A stretch of 64,000 nucleotides of DNA from NCBI RefSeq assembly GCF_030296775.1, contig NZ_AP027742.1, positions 1,922,001 to 1,986,000 on the forward strand, given 5' to 3'. The notes beneath the pieces were generated by a model that worked only from the letters and a program-made list of their open reading frames with translations, did no database searches and had not been told where the DNA came from. The DNA comes from Claveliimonas bilis (GTDB taxonomy: Bacteria > Bacillota > Clostridia > Lachnospirales > Lachnospiraceae). Shown here piece by piece: positions 42,917 to 52,753 of the stretch. Within the stretch, counting starts at the first letter, position 1. The number at the start of each line of letters is the position of its first letter. Position numbers and translations under genes: made by a program.

Positions 42917-43777
42917 CTATTTTACATGTATATGGGAAAAGAGATGATCCTGACAGTACTCATAATTCCCATTACATCTGGAACAATACCGGAACTCCAG
43001 GGACGGATCGTCCAGCTCTGTGCGTCCGCACACGGCACAGCGGTGTCTGGCTCCGCCTGCATAATGATTTTCCGGCCGGATCTTCTGCTGAAATTCTCTT
43101 TTTCTCTTTCTCTGTTTTGGAGAATAAGGCTTCATATTTCTTGAACCCAGGAAAAAGATCACAAAATTCAAAATGGAAACTGCCGCCGCAATCGCGTTTG
43201 CCTGGTACACAACTCCCACCAGAGGATTTCCTCCATAGGAGGGCAGAAAAGCCTGCAATATGGTGTAGAGGAAATAAACGCCATCCAGGATTCCCAACCA
43301 TTTTGCCTTGACCGGGATCGCAAAAAACAGATAGAACTGCATATCCGGATAAACAGCTGCAAATGCAAGAAACAATGACATGTTCAAATACCATGTCCCC
43401 AGCGGGAAGGATACCCCCACCAGGAAATAGGCGGCAAATGCCGCGATCACATGAAATAACATACCCGAAAAGAAATAAAGGTTAAACCGAAACGCACCCC
43501 AGGTATTTTCCAGTTCCCTTCCCAGCATATAATACAGATAAAGGGCAAAAATCATAAAGAGATATCCGGTCTGAGGCGGCTGTATAATGAAGGTTACGAT
43601 CCTCCAGATCTGTCCGCGCAGAATTGCGCTGACATCAAGACTCAAATACTGATAATAAAAAGAAGGAACCAAAAGCTGCAGAACCAGCCCCACAACATAA
43701 AGGATAATAATGTAATACATCAGATTGTGGATGGCATATCTGCCGAATTTCCGTTCCATTTTTTCCAACCAATTCAT
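42917..43777 (-). CDS. Rhomboid-like membrane protein with zinc-ribbon tail, probably inactive
   Basis: The 286-residue protein has about six membrane helices (about 17-37, 68-88, 98-120, 130-145, 150-170, 190-212) with the rhomboid/derlin-like RGQIWRIVTFIIQPP after helix 1. The GxSG Ser motif and the late His of active rhomboids are missing; the matching stretch reads GTWYLNMSLFLAFAAV. After a basic linker a C-terminal domain (about 245-286) has paired Cys and His: CAVCGRTELDD, YCSRCNG, YCQDHLFSH, a zinc-ribbon pattern. An inactive, substrate-holding or scaffold role is likely. It is first in the operon with pyk and lysA and has a consensus promoter. Confidence 0.75.
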   Translation of the reverse strand: MNWLEKMERKFGRYAIHNLMYYIIILYVVGLVLQLLVPSFYYQYLSLDVSAILRGQIWRIVTFIIQPPQTGYLFMIFALYLYYMLGRELENTWGAFRFNLYFFSGMLFHVIAAFAAYFLVGVSFPLGTWYLNMSLFLAFAAVYPDMQFYLFFAIPVKAKWLGILDGVYFLYTILQAFLPSYGGNPLVGVVYQANAIAAAVSILNFVIFFLGSRNMKPYSPKQRKRKREFQQKIRPENHYAGGARHRCAVCGRTELDDPSLEFRYCSRCNGNYEYCQDHLFSHIHVK

Positions 43778-43820
43778 AGAAAAAATACCTGCTTTCCCAT
43801 ATTACTCTAATACTGTAGTC

Positions 43821-43849
43821 ATTCTACCTTTTTAGGAAGTCTTTGTCAA
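43821..43849 (-). promoter_or_regulatory. Promoter of the rhomboid-like - pyk - lysA operon
   Basis: Minus strand TTGACA (43849-43844), 17 bases, TAGAAT (43826-43821). Confidence 0.75.
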
Positions 43850-43899
43850 TTACACCGGATAACTTTACCGTATTTTAATATTTCTATTACATTTGTTGA

Positions 43900-43928
43900 T
43901 TGTCTTTTCAATTTTTTTGTCGTATAAT
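43900..43928 (+). promoter_or_regulatory. Promoter of the giant activase gene, with a long leader
   Basis: TTGTCT (43900-43905), 17 bases, TATAAT (43923-43928). About 110 bases of leader follow. It contains the inverted repeat ATATGTA-GAAT-TACATAT (43955-43972) and CTTTGT/ACAAAG (43994-43999, 44021-44026), then AAGGAG. Confidence 0.7.
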
Positions 43929-44043
43929 GTTACCGTTTAGGAAAACAACATTTAATATGTAGAATTACATATATTCCCAGACAGGATTTTTATCTTTGTC
44001 ATACTGAAATCTATACTATTACAAAGACAAGGAGTACATATTT

Positions 44044-47000
44044 ATGAATCAACAAGAATTATTTACCCTGGGGATCGATATCGGATCCACCACAGTAAAG
44101 ATCGCCATTCTGGATGATCAAAATGATGTGCTTTTCTCTGATTATGAAAGACATTTTGCAAATATCCAGGAAACCCTTTCTGACCTTTTGGGAAGGGCTA
44201 TCTATAAACTCGGTTCTATCCGGGTGTCTCCTGTTATAACAGGATCCGGAGGACTGACTCTTGCAAAACATCTGGGGGTTCCCTTTGTGCAGGAAGTTGT
44301 AGCCGTATCCACTGCTCTTCAGGACTATGCGCCTCAGACAGATGTGGCAATTGAGCTTGGAGGGGAAGATGCAAAGATTATTTACTTTGAAGGCGGCAAT
44401 ATTGAGCAGAGAATGAATGGTGTCTGCGCCGGCGGAACCGGCTCTTTCATCGACCAGATGGCTTCTCTTCTGCAGACCGACGCCTCCGGATTGAATGAAT
44501 ACGCAAAAAATTATAAAGCTCTGTATTCTATCGCTGCCAGATGCGGCGTATTTGCGAAATCAGATATTCAGCCGCTGATCAATGAGGGGGCTTCCAAAGA
44601 AGATCTGGCCGCCTCTATTTTCCAGGCAGTTGTAAACCAGACCATCAGCGGACTTGCCTGCGGTAAACCGATTCGCGGACACGTAGCATTTCTGGGAGGA
44701 CCTCTTCATTTCCTTTCAGAGCTTAGAGAAGCGTTTGTCCGCACACTGAAGTTGGATGAGGAGCACACTATTGCTCCAAATCATTCTCACCTTTTTGCAG
44801 CCATTGGTTCTGCCTTAAACTCTACCAAGGAACCCATCGTGCCTATCCGTGAGCTCCAGGAACGCCTGGCAAAACGGATACAGATGGAGTTTGAAGTAGA
44901 GAGAATGGAACCTCTTTTTGCAACCGAAGCAGAATATAAGGAATTTACAGAGCGCCACGCAAAACATCAGGTTCCGGTTAAGGATCTTGCCTCTTATAAA
45001 GGCAAAGCATTTCTTGGTATCGACGCCGGTTCCACTACAACTAAAGCGGCTCTTGTAGGAGAAGACGGAACCCTTCTGTATTCTTTTTACCATAATAATG
45101 AAGGAGATCCTCTCGGTACCACAATCTCAGCAATCAAAGACATTTATTCTCAGCTTCCCGAGGATGTGGAGATTGTTCATTCCTGCTCCACCGGATATGG
45201 CGAAGCACTGATCAAAGCTGCTCTTCTTCTTGATGAAGGAGAAGTAGAAACCGTTTCTCACTATTATGCCGCCTCTTTCTTTGAACCGGATGTAGACTGT
45301 ATTCTGGACATCGGCGGGCAGGATATGAAATGTATTAAGATCAAAAACCAGACTGTTGACAGTGTACAGCTGAACGAAGCCTGCTCTTCAGGCTGTGGTT
45401 CCTTTATCGAAACCTTTGCCAAATCGCTCAACTATTCTGTAGAAGATTTTGCGCACGAAGCTTTATTTGCCCATAATCCGATTGACCTTGGAACCCGCTG
45501 TACTGTATTTATGAACTCTAAGGTAAAACAGGCACAGAAAGAGGGAGCTGCCGTGTCCGACATTTCTGCCGGACTGGCCTACTCTGTCATTAAGAATGCT
45601 CTTTTCAAAGTAATTAAAGTATCTGATGCAACAGAACTGGGACAGCACATTGTTGTGCAGGGCGGTACTTTCTATAATAATGCTGTTCTAAGAAGTTTTG
45701 AGAAAATTGCAGGCTGCCACGCAATCCGCCCGGACATTGCCGGCATCATGGGAGCGTTCGGTGCTGCCCTGATCGCAAGGGAACGCTATGTGGAATGCGA
45801 AGGTACTACCATGCTCTCCATCGAAGATATCGAAGCGCTGGAATACCGGACAACGATGACAAAGTGCCGCGGATGTACCAATAACTGCCGTCTGACGATC
45901 AACCATTTCAGCGGCGGAAGAAAGTTTATCACCGGAAACCGCTGTGAAAAGGGACTTGGAAAAGAAAAATCGAAGAACAACCTTCCCAACCTTTTTGAGT
46001 ATAAGAGTCAGCGGTATTTCGGCTATACGCCTCTTTCAGAGGAGGAAGCTTCCCGCGGCGTGATCGGTATACCCAGAGTTCTGAATATGTACGATAACTA
46101 TCCGTTCTGGTTCACATTCTTCACGGATCTTGGATTTCGTGTAGTTCTCTCTCCCGCTTCCACAAGGAAGATTTATGAGCTGGGAATTGAGTCTATCCCA
46201 AGTGAATCTGAATGTTATCCCGCCAAACTTGCCCACGGGCATGTACAATGGCTGATCAATGAAGGCATCCGGCATATCTTTTACCCTTCTATTCCTTATG
46301 AAAGAAATGAATTTGCCGATGCCAACAACCACTATAACTGTCCGATTGTTACCTCCTATCCGGAGAACATCAAAAATAATATTGATGCCATCGTAAACGG
46401 CAACGTGGATTTCATCCATCCTTTCATGTCCTTTGCCAGCGAGGAAACCCTTTCTTCCCGCCTGATCGAAGAACTTGCTCCAAAGTTTGATCTCACAGCA
46501 GAAGAAATTAAAACTGCTGTTCATAAAGCCTGGGTTGAGCTTGAAGCGTGCCGGAACGATATGCGCAAAAAAGGTGAGGAAACCGTTGCTTTCCTCGACA
46601 AAACAGGAAACCGGGGAATTGTTCTTGCCGGACGTCCCTATCATATTGACCCCGAGGTAAACCATGGACTTCCGGAGCTGATCAATTCCTACAATATCGC
46701 CGTATTGACAGAAGATTCCGTATCACACCTTCACCCGGTAGAGCGGCCTTTAAATGTTATGGATCAGTGGATGTATCACTCCCGCCTCTATGCGGCAGCA
46801 AATTATGTAAAGACAAAAGATAATCTGGATCTGATCCAGCTCAATTCTTTCGGATGCGGACTGGATGCCGTCACCACAGATCAGGTTGCCGATATCCTGA
46901 CTCGCTCCGATAAGATCTACACCTCTTTAAAAATCGATGAGGTCAATAACCTGGGAGCTGCAAGAATCCGTGTCCGCTCTCTGCTTGCTGCAATCCGCGT

Positions 47001-48297
47001 CAGAGAACAAAGGGAACAGAAACGGCATATTGAGCCATCTTCCATAAAAAAGGTACCTTTTACAAAGGAGATGCGCAAAGAGTACACCATCCTCTGCCCG
47101 CAGATGTCTCCAATGCATTTTGAACTTCTGGAACCTGCTTTCAACGCTTCGGGTTATAAAGTGGAAGTCCTTCCAAACGACAATAAGCAAGCCGTTGATG
47201 TGGGACTGAAATATGTTAATAACGATGCCTGCTACCCTTCTCTTATGGTTGTAGGACAGATTATGGAAGCTATTTTATCCGGAAAATACGATACAGATAA
47301 GATTGCTGTCATTATCAGTCAGACCGGAGGCGGATGCCGTGCTTCCAACTATATCGGATTCATCCGCCGCGCATTGAAGAAAGCCGGCTATGAACATATT
47401 CCGGTTATTTCTATCAACTTAAGCGGGCTGGAAGGAAATCCCGGCTTTAAGATTACACCGGCATTAGCGCTTCGCGGAATCTATGCTGCTGTTTTCGGAG
47501 ACATTTTCATGAAATGTGTTTACCGCCTCCGTCCATACGAGGCAGTGCCCGGTTCGGTTGACGCTATGCATCGCAAATGGGTAAAAGTTTGTGCTGATTT
47601 TGTTTCCCAGGGCTACCCTTCCCGAAGAAAATTCAAAAAACTGTGCCGGAATATTATTGAAGACTTCGACAACAATATTGAACTTTTAGATATCAAGAAA
47701 CCCCGCGTAGGTGTAGTTGGAGAAATTCTGGTAAAATTCCTCCCTGCCGCCAATAATCATCTGGTGGAGCTTTTGGAGAGTGAAGGCGCCGAAGCTGTCG
47801 TTCCAGATCTTTTGGACTTCCTTCTGTACTGCTTCTACAATCAGAATTTCAAGGTATCCCATCTTGGTTTTGCCAAGTCAAAGGCTACTATTGCAAACCT
47901 TGGAATCAAAGCGCTGGAATGGTTCCGCTCTCCTGCCAGCAAGGCATTTAAAGAGAGCAAGCACTTCGATCCTCCGGCTGATATCCGGGATCTGGGCAAA
48001 ATGGCATCTGAGATTGTTTCCCTCGGAAACCAGACTGGCGAAGGTTGGTTCCTCACCGGAGAGATGCTGGAGCTGATCCACAGCGGTGCCACAAACATCG
48101 TCTGCACACAGCCTTTTGCCTGCCTTCCGAACCATGTAGTGGGCAAGGGGGTTATCAAAGAGCTGCGACGACGCCATCCGCTGGCAAATATTGTTGCCAT
48201 CGACTATGACCCGGGTGCAAGTGAGGTAAATCAGCTGAACCGTATTAAACTAATGCTGTCAACAGCGAATAAAAATCTGGCAAAAACGGAAGGATAG
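44044..48297 (+). CDS. Giant acyl-CoA dehydratase activase-type protein (double BcrAD plus DUF2229 and HgdB-like)
   Basis: The 1417-residue protein has two ASKHA activase domains of the HgdC/BcrAD type: about 7-265 ([40 protein letters not shown]) and 322-590 ([45 protein letters not shown]). The Cys residues of each match those that hold the shared Fe-S cluster in HgdC dimers. A Cys group follows (about 606-640: [14 protein letters not shown]), then DUF2229 (about 670-900) and a C-terminal HgdB-like part (about 1010-1400, with [18 protein letters not shown]). Activases use ATP to drive low-potential electron transfer to 2-hydroxyacyl-CoA dehydratases or double-cubane proteins. No dehydratase genes are beside it, so the partner or substrate is unknown. 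Confidence 0.9.
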   Translation: MNQQELFTLGIDIGSTTVKIAILDDQNDVLFSDYERHFANIQETLSDLLGRAIYKLGSIRVSPVITGSGGLTLAKHLGVPFVQEVVAVSTALQDYAPQTDVAIELGGEDAKIIYFEGGNIEQRMNGVCAGGTGSFIDQMASLLQTDASGLNEYAKNYKALYSIAARCGVFAKSDIQPLINEGASKEDLAASIFQAVVNQTISGLACGKPIRGHVAFLGGPLHFLSELREAFVRTLKLDEEHTIAPNHSHLFAAIGSALNSTKEPIVPIRELQERLAKRIQMEFEVERMEPLFATEAEYKEFTERHAKHQVPVKDLASYKGKAFLGIDAGSTTTKAALVGEDGTLLYSFYHNNEGDPLGTTISAIKDIYSQLPEDVEIVHSCSTGYGEALIKAALLLDEGEVETVSHYYAASFFEPDVDCILDIGGQDMKCIKIKNQTVDSVQLNEACSSGCGSFIETFAKSLNYSVEDFAHEALFAHNPIDLGTRCTVFMNSKVKQAQKEGAAVSDISAGLAYSVIKNALFKVIKVSDATELGQHIVVQGGTFYNNAVLRSFEKIAGCHAIRPDIAGIMGAFGAALIARERYVECEGTTMLSIEDIEALEYRTTMTKCRGCTNNCRLTINHFSGGRKFITGNRCEKGLGKEKSKNNLPNLFEYKSQRYFGYTPLSEEEASRGVIGIPRVLNMYDNYPFWFTFFTDLGFRVVLSPASTRKIYELGIESIPSESECYPAKLAHGHVQWLINEGIRHIFYPSIPYERNEFADANNHYNCPIVTSYPENIKNNIDAIVNGNVDFIHPFMSFASEETLSSRLIEELAPKFDLTAEEIKTAVHKAWVELEACRNDMRKKGEETVAFLDKTGNRGIVLAGRPYHIDPEVNHGLPELINSYNIAVLTEDSVSHLHPVERPLNVMDQWMYHSRLYAAANYVKTKDNLDLIQLNSFGCGLDAVTTDQVADILTRSDKIYTSLKIDEVNNLGAARIRVRSLLAAIRVREQREQKRHIEPSSIKKVPFTKEMRKEYTILCPQMSPMHFELLEPAFNASGYKVEVLPNDNKQAVDVGLKYVNNDACYPSLMVVGQIMEAILSGKYDTDKIAVIISQTGGGCRASNYIGFIRRALKKAGYEHIPVISINLSGLEGNPGFKITPALALRGIYAAVFGDIFMKCVYRLRPYEAVPGSVDAMHRKWVKVCADFVSQGYPSRRKFKKLCRNIIEDFDNNIELLDIKKPRVGVVGEILVKFLPAANNHLVELLESEGAEAVVPDLLDFLLYCFYNQNFKVSHLGFAKSKATIANLGIKALEWFRSPASKAFKESKHFDPPADIRDLGKMASEIVSLGNQTGEGWFLTGEMLELIHSGATNIVCTQPFACLPNHVVGKGVIKELRRRHPLANIVAIDYDPGASEVNQLNRIKLMLSTANKNLAKTEG

Positions 48298-48303
48298 TAA
48301 AAT

Positions 48304-48340
48304 TTGGGACGTAGTAACATTTAAATTCAATGTCATTAAG
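48304..48340. repeat. Diverged copy of the TGGGACGTA palindrome
   Basis: TTGGGACGTAGTAACATTTAAA begins like the arm at 14246 (TGGGACGTAACAAAG), but the second arm (TTCAATGTCATTAAG) is badly decayed. It lies right after the activase stop codon, as the intact copy lies right after icd. Confidence 0.4.
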
Positions 48341-48357
48341 TTTAGAAATTAGGATTC

Positions 48358-48392
48358 AAAAAAGCATGGAACGAAAAATTCCATGCTTTTTT
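48358..48392. terminator. Bidirectional intrinsic terminator
   Basis: AAAAAAGCATGGAA, loop CGAAAAA, TTCCATGCTTTTTT: a perfect 14-bp stem with A and T runs, serving the activase gene and probably the convergent orphan gene. Confidence 0.9.
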
Positions 48393-48481
48393 AGTAAAAA
48401 CACTTGACAAATCATACAAATCTGCGACAAAGCTATATGAATATATAGTTTTTTGAAGGTCTTAAATCACGGATTATTCCC

Positions 48482-49153
48482 TTATTCTTCTCGATCCATA
48501 CAATTTCCTTTTTTATCGATCCAATATCGGACAGTATGATGTTTAGACGCACCAGAACCACATTTAGGACATCGGGATATATCTCGCATCTGATTAATAG
48601 CATATGTGGACATGGAGAGTGCATTATGAACATTTTTTGCTCGATCCATGCTATTAGAATACCAGATAGCACCGCAAACGGTACACCGGTACTTTTCTTC
48701 TGTCTTTTCTTTGCATCCGGATCGCCTTCTTTGTTTCTCTAATCGAATGGCAGCCTGTTTCCCTCTTTCAAGCTTCAATTGTTTCTTTTCTTCTTCCTTT
48801 TGCTGTTTAAGGAGTGCTTTCTCTTCCTGTTTTTTCTGGATATCTGAAGAATGTTGCGCCATTCCTGCTTTCATAGCTCCCATAATTATTTCTTTAGCGC
48901 CATACTGCACCAAGTAATCATGCAGCCTTCTAATCTCTCCCTTATCTTTCCGATTAGTACAAAGGTATGCCGAATTCATGCCAGGAGCAACAAAATATAC
49001 ACCAGGCACTCTGGAAAAAGTTGCTTCAGGTTGATAGAAAGTAATTTCTATTTCTCTGATATTCATCCTATAAACTTCCTTATCTTTCTTCATGATAGTC
49101 AACACTTCATCATCTATGCTTTGATACATAAATTTCCCAATTGTTATCTCCAC
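48482..49153 (-). CDS. Unrecognised protein with coiled coil and zinc ribbon
   Basis: I do not recognise this 223-residue protein. It has an N-terminal beta-rich part (about 1-90), a Lys/Glu/Gln-rich helical stretch (about 100-150) that would form a coiled coil, and a C-terminal zinc-ribbon-like part with CTVCGAIW and CPKCGSGASKHH. It has no signal or membrane segment. The start is GTG at 49153 with GAGGGGG seven bases upstream; TATAAT on the minus strand (49192-49187) is a likely -10. The gene and its flanks are richer in A and T than the neighbours and it stands alone, so it may have arrived by transfer. A nucleic-acid-binding or signalling role is a guess. Confidence 0.65.
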   Translation of the reverse strand: MEITIGKFMYQSIDDEVLTIMKKDKEVYRMNIREIEITFYQPEATFSRVPGVYFVAPGMNSAYLCTNRKDKGEIRRLHDYLVQYGAKEIIMGAMKAGMAQHSSDIQKKQEEKALLKQQKEEEKKQLKLERGKQAAIRLEKQRRRSGCKEKTEEKYRCTVCGAIWYSNSMDRAKNVHNALSMSTYAINQMRDISRCPKCGSGASKHHTVRYWIDKKGNCMDREE

Positions 49154-49245
49154 TAAATGTCCCCCTCTCGAAATAGGAATAGAGACATTATACTGGATTT
49201 AAACACCAAAAAACAGGAAATAGAAAAAATACCTTGGTTTAATGC

Positions 49246-49289
49246 AAAAAAGACCGAAGATTAGGGGGAATCCCCTCAATCCAAGGTCC
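49246..49289 (-). terminator. Intrinsic terminator of gpmI
   Basis: Minus strand GGACC (49289-49285) pairs with GGTC (49255-49252) around an inner GGGG/CCCC pair, followed by TTTTTT (49251-49246). The middle of the stem is imperfect. Confidence 0.7.
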
Positions 49290-49358
49290 TTTTTGGTTAT
49301 TTTTATTTGCCTTTTTTAAGAATAATTGTTGTTGCCCTTACTCACCATATATTTCTCA

Positions 49359-50897
49359 TTATTTTACAAGCAATGATCTTCCTGTCATCTCTTTTGGCTG
49401 TTTCATTCCCATCAGTTCGATCAATGTAGGAGCGATATCCGCCAAACATCCACCTTCTCTTAATTTGTAAGCCGGATCAGCATTTACAAGAATAAACGGT
49501 ACCGGATTCGTTGTGTGGGCAGTGAACGGCTCTCCTGTCTCTTCATCGATGAGCTGCTCTGCATTTCCGTGGTCTGCACAGATAAACATCTGACCTCCCA
49601 CTTCTTTGATAGCCTCTACAGTCTTTCCAACACACTCATCCACTGCCTCGATCGCCTTAATGGCTGCCGCCTCTACTCCGGTATGCCCTACCATATCCGG
49701 ATTCGCAAAGTTAATGATAATAACGTCATACTTTCCAGAACGAATAGCTTCCGTCAGTTTATCGCAAACTTCGTAAGCGCTCATCTCCGGTTTCAGGTCG
49801 TAAGTAGCAACCTTTGGAGATTTTACAAGAATACGGTCTTCTCCTTCATTTGGTTCTTCTACACCGCCGTTAAAGAAGAATGTCACATGCGCGTATTTTT
49901 CTGTCTCTGCGATACGTGCCTGCTTCATACCGTTAGCAGCAAGAAATTCTCCGAATGTATTTGTAATTTCCTCTTTCACAAACGCAACCAGTTTATTTTC
50001 AATCGTCACATCATATTCTGTAAAGCATACAAAGACCGTCTTGATCCGCTCTCCTCTTTCAAATCCGGCAAAGTCATCATCGCAAAATGTTCTTGTGATC
50101 TCTCTTGCACGGTCCGGACGGAAGTTAAAGAAAATAATGGAATCCTGATCTTTGATTGTCGCCACAGGAGCGCCGTCTTTCTCTACAATTGTAGGAAGTA
50201 CAAATTCGTCTGTTGTATCCTTATCATAGGAAACCTGGATTCCTTCCGGGCCTGACGCTGCCTTTTCGCCCTCTCCAAATACCATTGCACGGTATGCTTT
50301 CTCCACACGATCCCAGCGATTGTCCCGATCCATTGCATAGTAACGTCCCATTACAGTAGCAACCTGACCTACGCCGATTTCTTTCATCTTGGCTTCCAAC
50401 TCTTCTACATATTCTTTTCCAGATGCCGGAGGAGTGTCTCGTCCATCCAGGAAGCAGTGTACATATACCTTTTCAATTCCCTGTCTCTTTGCAAGCTCCA
50501 AAAGTCCGTAAATGTGAGTATTATGGCTGTGCACGCCGCCGTCAGATACCAGTCCCATAAGATGGAGCGCTGAATCATGTTTCTTCACATTTTCACATGC
50601 TGCAAGAAGAGCTTTGTTTTCAAAGAAATCACCATCCTGAATTGCTTTTGTAATCTTAGTCAGATCCTGATACACAATGCGGCCGGCACCCATGTTCAGA
50701 TGTCCTACTTCAGAGTTACCCATCTGACCATCCGGAAGTCCTACCGCCATTCCGCTTGCATTTCCCTTTACAAAGGGATACTCTGCCATCAGCTTATCCA
50801 TAACAGGAGTTTTCCCTTCTGCTACCGCATTGCCTTCTTTCTTTTCATTTAATCCATAACCATCCAAAATCATCAGTACTGTTGGTTTTTTACTCAT
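49359..50897 (-). CDS. gpmI: 2,3-bisphosphoglycerate-independent phosphoglycerate mutase
   Basis: The 512-residue Mn-dependent enzyme converts 3- to 2-phosphoglycerate in glycolysis. It belongs to the alkaline phosphatase superfamily. N-terminal LMILDGYGLNEKKEGNAV, the phosphate-accepting Ser in QMGNSEVGHLNMGAGR, HSHNTHIYGL, HCFLDGRDTPP, NFRPDRAREITR, and the C-terminal metal motif ICADHGNAEQL are all present at full length. It ends the gapA - pgk - tpiA - esterase - gpmI gene run and closes with a terminator. Confidence 0.97.
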   Translation of the reverse strand: MSKKPTVLMILDGYGLNEKKEGNAVAEGKTPVMDKLMAEYPFVKGNASGMAVGLPDGQMGNSEVGHLNMGAGRIVYQDLTKITKAIQDGDFFENKALLAACENVKKHDSALHLMGLVSDGGVHSHNTHIYGLLELAKRQGIEKVYVHCFLDGRDTPPASGKEYVEELEAKMKEIGVGQVATVMGRYYAMDRDNRWDRVEKAYRAMVFGEGEKAASGPEGIQVSYDKDTTDEFVLPTIVEKDGAPVATIKDQDSIIFFNFRPDRAREITRTFCDDDFAGFERGERIKTVFVCFTEYDVTIENKLVAFVKEEITNTFGEFLAANGMKQARIAETEKYAHVTFFFNGGVEEPNEGEDRILVKSPKVATYDLKPEMSAYEVCDKLTEAIRSGKYDVIIINFANPDMVGHTGVEAAAIKAIEAVDECVGKTVEAIKEVGGQMFICADHGNAEQLIDEETGEPFTAHTTNPVPFILVNADPAYKLREGGCLADIAPTLIELMGMKQPKEMTGRSLLVK

Positions 50898-50911
50898 TTT
50901 CTATTCTCCTT

Positions 50912-51736
50912 CTATTGGTCTTTGCAGATGTTTTCCATCCACTTGTATGCCAGATCCATCCAGCATTGACATTCCTCCTGAACGCCGCTTCCATCAGCAC
51001 GCCTGGATTCTTCTCCTGCGCTCCCCAGTCCATGAGAGCCTTTCTGAAACAAATGAAGCTCTGTCCTGATCCCTTTCTCGTGCAGCGCTTCTGCCATTCT
51101 GACAGAATTTTGAACCGGAACGGTTCTGTCTTCAAAGGTATGCCATATAAAGCAGGGAACTGTATATTCTGTCACCTGTCTTTCTAAGGACAGCATCTCT
51201 TTCTTTTCTTCATATTCATCCTGAAGAAGATTTAGGAAACTTCCCTTATGGGAAATATTTTCATCAGAACTTATCACCGGATAACTGAGCAGCAGTCCCG
51301 CCGGTCTTAATTTCTCTGATGGGATTCCAAGCTTTTTGGAAAGAAATGTACTGTTCCAGAAAACTCCAAGACACCCTGCCAGATGTCCTCCCGCTGATGA
51401 ACCCTGAACAAAAATCTGCCTTTCGTCCACCTTCCATTCTTCAGAATGTCCTTTAACAATTCCCATTGCCATTCCAAGTTCCAGAAGCGCTGTGGGATAT
51501 TTTGCCGGGGCAGTGGAATATCGCAGAATCCCTACATGATACCCTTTTTGCAGAAAGTACATTGCAATAGGCTCTCCTTCCCGAAAACTGGTTCTCTCAT
51601 ATCCGCCTCCCGGACATAAAATAACCATGGGACGCTTTTTTATATGCAGATCTCCCGGCGTATCTAATACATAAGCGATAAAATGAGCATCCGGAAGGGA
51701 ACCTTCCGTCTGCAGTTTCATTCTTTCAATAATCAC
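50912..51736 (-). CDS. Alpha/beta hydrolase, BD-FAE/acetyl-esterase-like
   Basis: The 274-residue protein is a serine hydrolase of the lipase/esterase type. The nucleophile Ser lies in FVQGSSAGGHLAG (about residue 115), the oxyanion-type ILCPGGGYERTS near 42-53, Asp in HTFEDRTVPVQNS and His in QKGSHGLGS. This fits carbohydrate acetyl-xylan or feruloyl esterase-like cytosolic enzymes; no signal peptide is seen. The substrate is not known. GTG 51736 is preferred (GGGAG six bases before it) to GTG 51745. It stands, oddly, between tpiA and gpmI in the glycolytic gene run, behind a terminator-like hairpin. Confidence 0.85.
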   Translation of the reverse strand: MIIERMKLQTEGSLPDAHFIAYVLDTPGDLHIKKRPMVILCPGGGYERTSFREGEPIAMYFLQKGYHVGILRYSTAPAKYPTALLELGMAMGIVKGHSEEWKVDERQIFVQGSSAGGHLAGCLGVFWNSTFLSKKLGIPSEKLRPAGLLLSYPVISSDENISHKGSFLNLLQDEYEEKKEMLSLERQVTEYTVPCFIWHTFEDRTVPVQNSVRMAEALHEKGIRTELHLFQKGSHGLGSAGEESRRADGSGVQEECQCWMDLAYKWMENICKDQ

Positions 51737-51758
51737 ACTCTTCACTCCCGAAACTCAA

Positions 51759-51792
51759 AAGCCCGCAGGAACTGTCTTGCAAGCCCCTGCGG
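51759..51792 (-). terminator. Hairpin between tpiA and the esterase
   Basis: Minus strand CCGCAGG (51792-51786), 16-base loop, CCTGCGG (51769-51763), then GCTTTTG. It may cut expression of the esterase and gpmI relative to tpiA. Confidence 0.6.
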
Positions 51793-51805
51793 TTCAATCT
51801 GGTTC

Positions 51806-52555
51806 TTACTTATAATTTACAATCTTTCCGAAGTCTGCCTTCAAAGAAGCTCCTCCGACAAGTCCTCCGTCAATGTCAGCCTGTGCAAATAACTCTGCAG
51901 CATTTCCTGCATTAACAGAACCGCCGTACTGAATACGGATAGCTTCCGCTGTTGCTTCGTCATAAATCTCTGCAATACATGCACGGATTCCGGCACACAC
52001 TTCTTCTGCCTGTTCTGTTGTTGCTGTTTTTCCTGTTCCAATCGCCCAGATCGGTTCATATGCGATCACAGCTGTCTTTGCCTGATCTGCTGTAATTCCC
52101 TGGAATCCAACCTTAACCTGCTGACGAATGAAATCCATGGTAACGCCCTGTTCTCTCTGCTCCAGAGATTCTCCACAGCACATGATAGGCGTAATGCCAT
52201 GTTCAAATGCCTTGTGCATTTTCTTGTTGACATCCTCGCTTGTCTCGCCAAAGTAATCTCTTCTCTCTGAATGTCCCAGAACTACATATTTTACACCCGC
52301 ATCTGTAAGCATTGCCGGAGAAATTTCTCCTGTGTATGCTCCGCTTTCCTCGTAATACATGTTTTCTGCTCCAACCTGGATGTTTGTCCCCTTGCACGCT
52401 TCCACTACCGGAATAATATCAATTGCCGGAACACAGAATACAACGTCTGCATCCTCTGTTGCAACTAAAGGCTTTAATTCTTCTACCAGCGCAACTGCCT
52501 CGCTGGGAGTTTTATTCATCTTCCAGTTTCCTGCTATAATCTTTCTTCTTGCCAT
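51806..52555 (-). CDS. tpiA: Triose-phosphate isomerase
   Basis: The 249-residue TIM-barrel enzyme converts dihydroxyacetone phosphate to glyceraldehyde-3-phosphate. It starts [14 protein letters not shown], with catalytic Lys in NWKMNK, His in VLGHSERR, Glu in [11 protein letters not shown] and the phosphate-binding GGSVN and [12 protein letters not shown] 52555 is chosen; an in-frame GTG three codons upstream is possible. It is separated from pgk by a 198-base segment that contains a structured repeat. Confidence 0.97.
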   Translation of the reverse strand: MARRKIIAGNWKMNKTPSEAVALVEELKPLVATEDADVVFCVPAIDIIPVVEACKGTNIQVGAENMYYEESGAYTGEISPAMLTDAGVKYVVLGHSERRDYFGETSEDVNKKMHKAFEHGITPIMCCGESLEQREQGVTMDFIRQQVKVGFQGITADQAKTAVIAYEPIWAIGTGKTATTEQAEEVCAGIRACIAEIYDEATAEAIRIQYGGSVNAGNAAELFAQADIDGGLVGGASLKADFGKIVNYK

Positions 52556-52590
52556 TGTTTTCACTCTTTCCTTTATATATTCTTTAAAAT

Positions 52591-52753
52591 CTGCATTCGT
52601 TACTAAGTCCCCTGCTTAAGCCCGTCAGGAAGGGGGGGATGTTCACCTTACTAAACTCACCTGTGCCCTAACGGGCTTGGTTCGCTAAGTGCGGTGAACT
52701 AAGTGCGCACTAGAATTCGTCCGGCGTCCTTCGGACTTGGACTCATTAAGTGC
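52591..52753. repeat. Structured intergenic repeat between pgk and tpiA
   Basis: The segment holds interleaved inverted pairs: AAGCCCGT (52618-52625) with ACGGGCTT (52671-52678), and GTTCACC (52641-52647) with GGTGAAC (52693-52699), a pseudoknot arrangement. CTAAGTGCG occurs twice (52685 and 52699), GTGCGCAC is self-complementary (52703-52710), and GTCC-TTC-GGAC forms a small hairpin (52726-52736). It looks like a dispersed palindromic repeat or a structured RNA in the operon transcript. No gene is seen. Confidence 0.55.
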
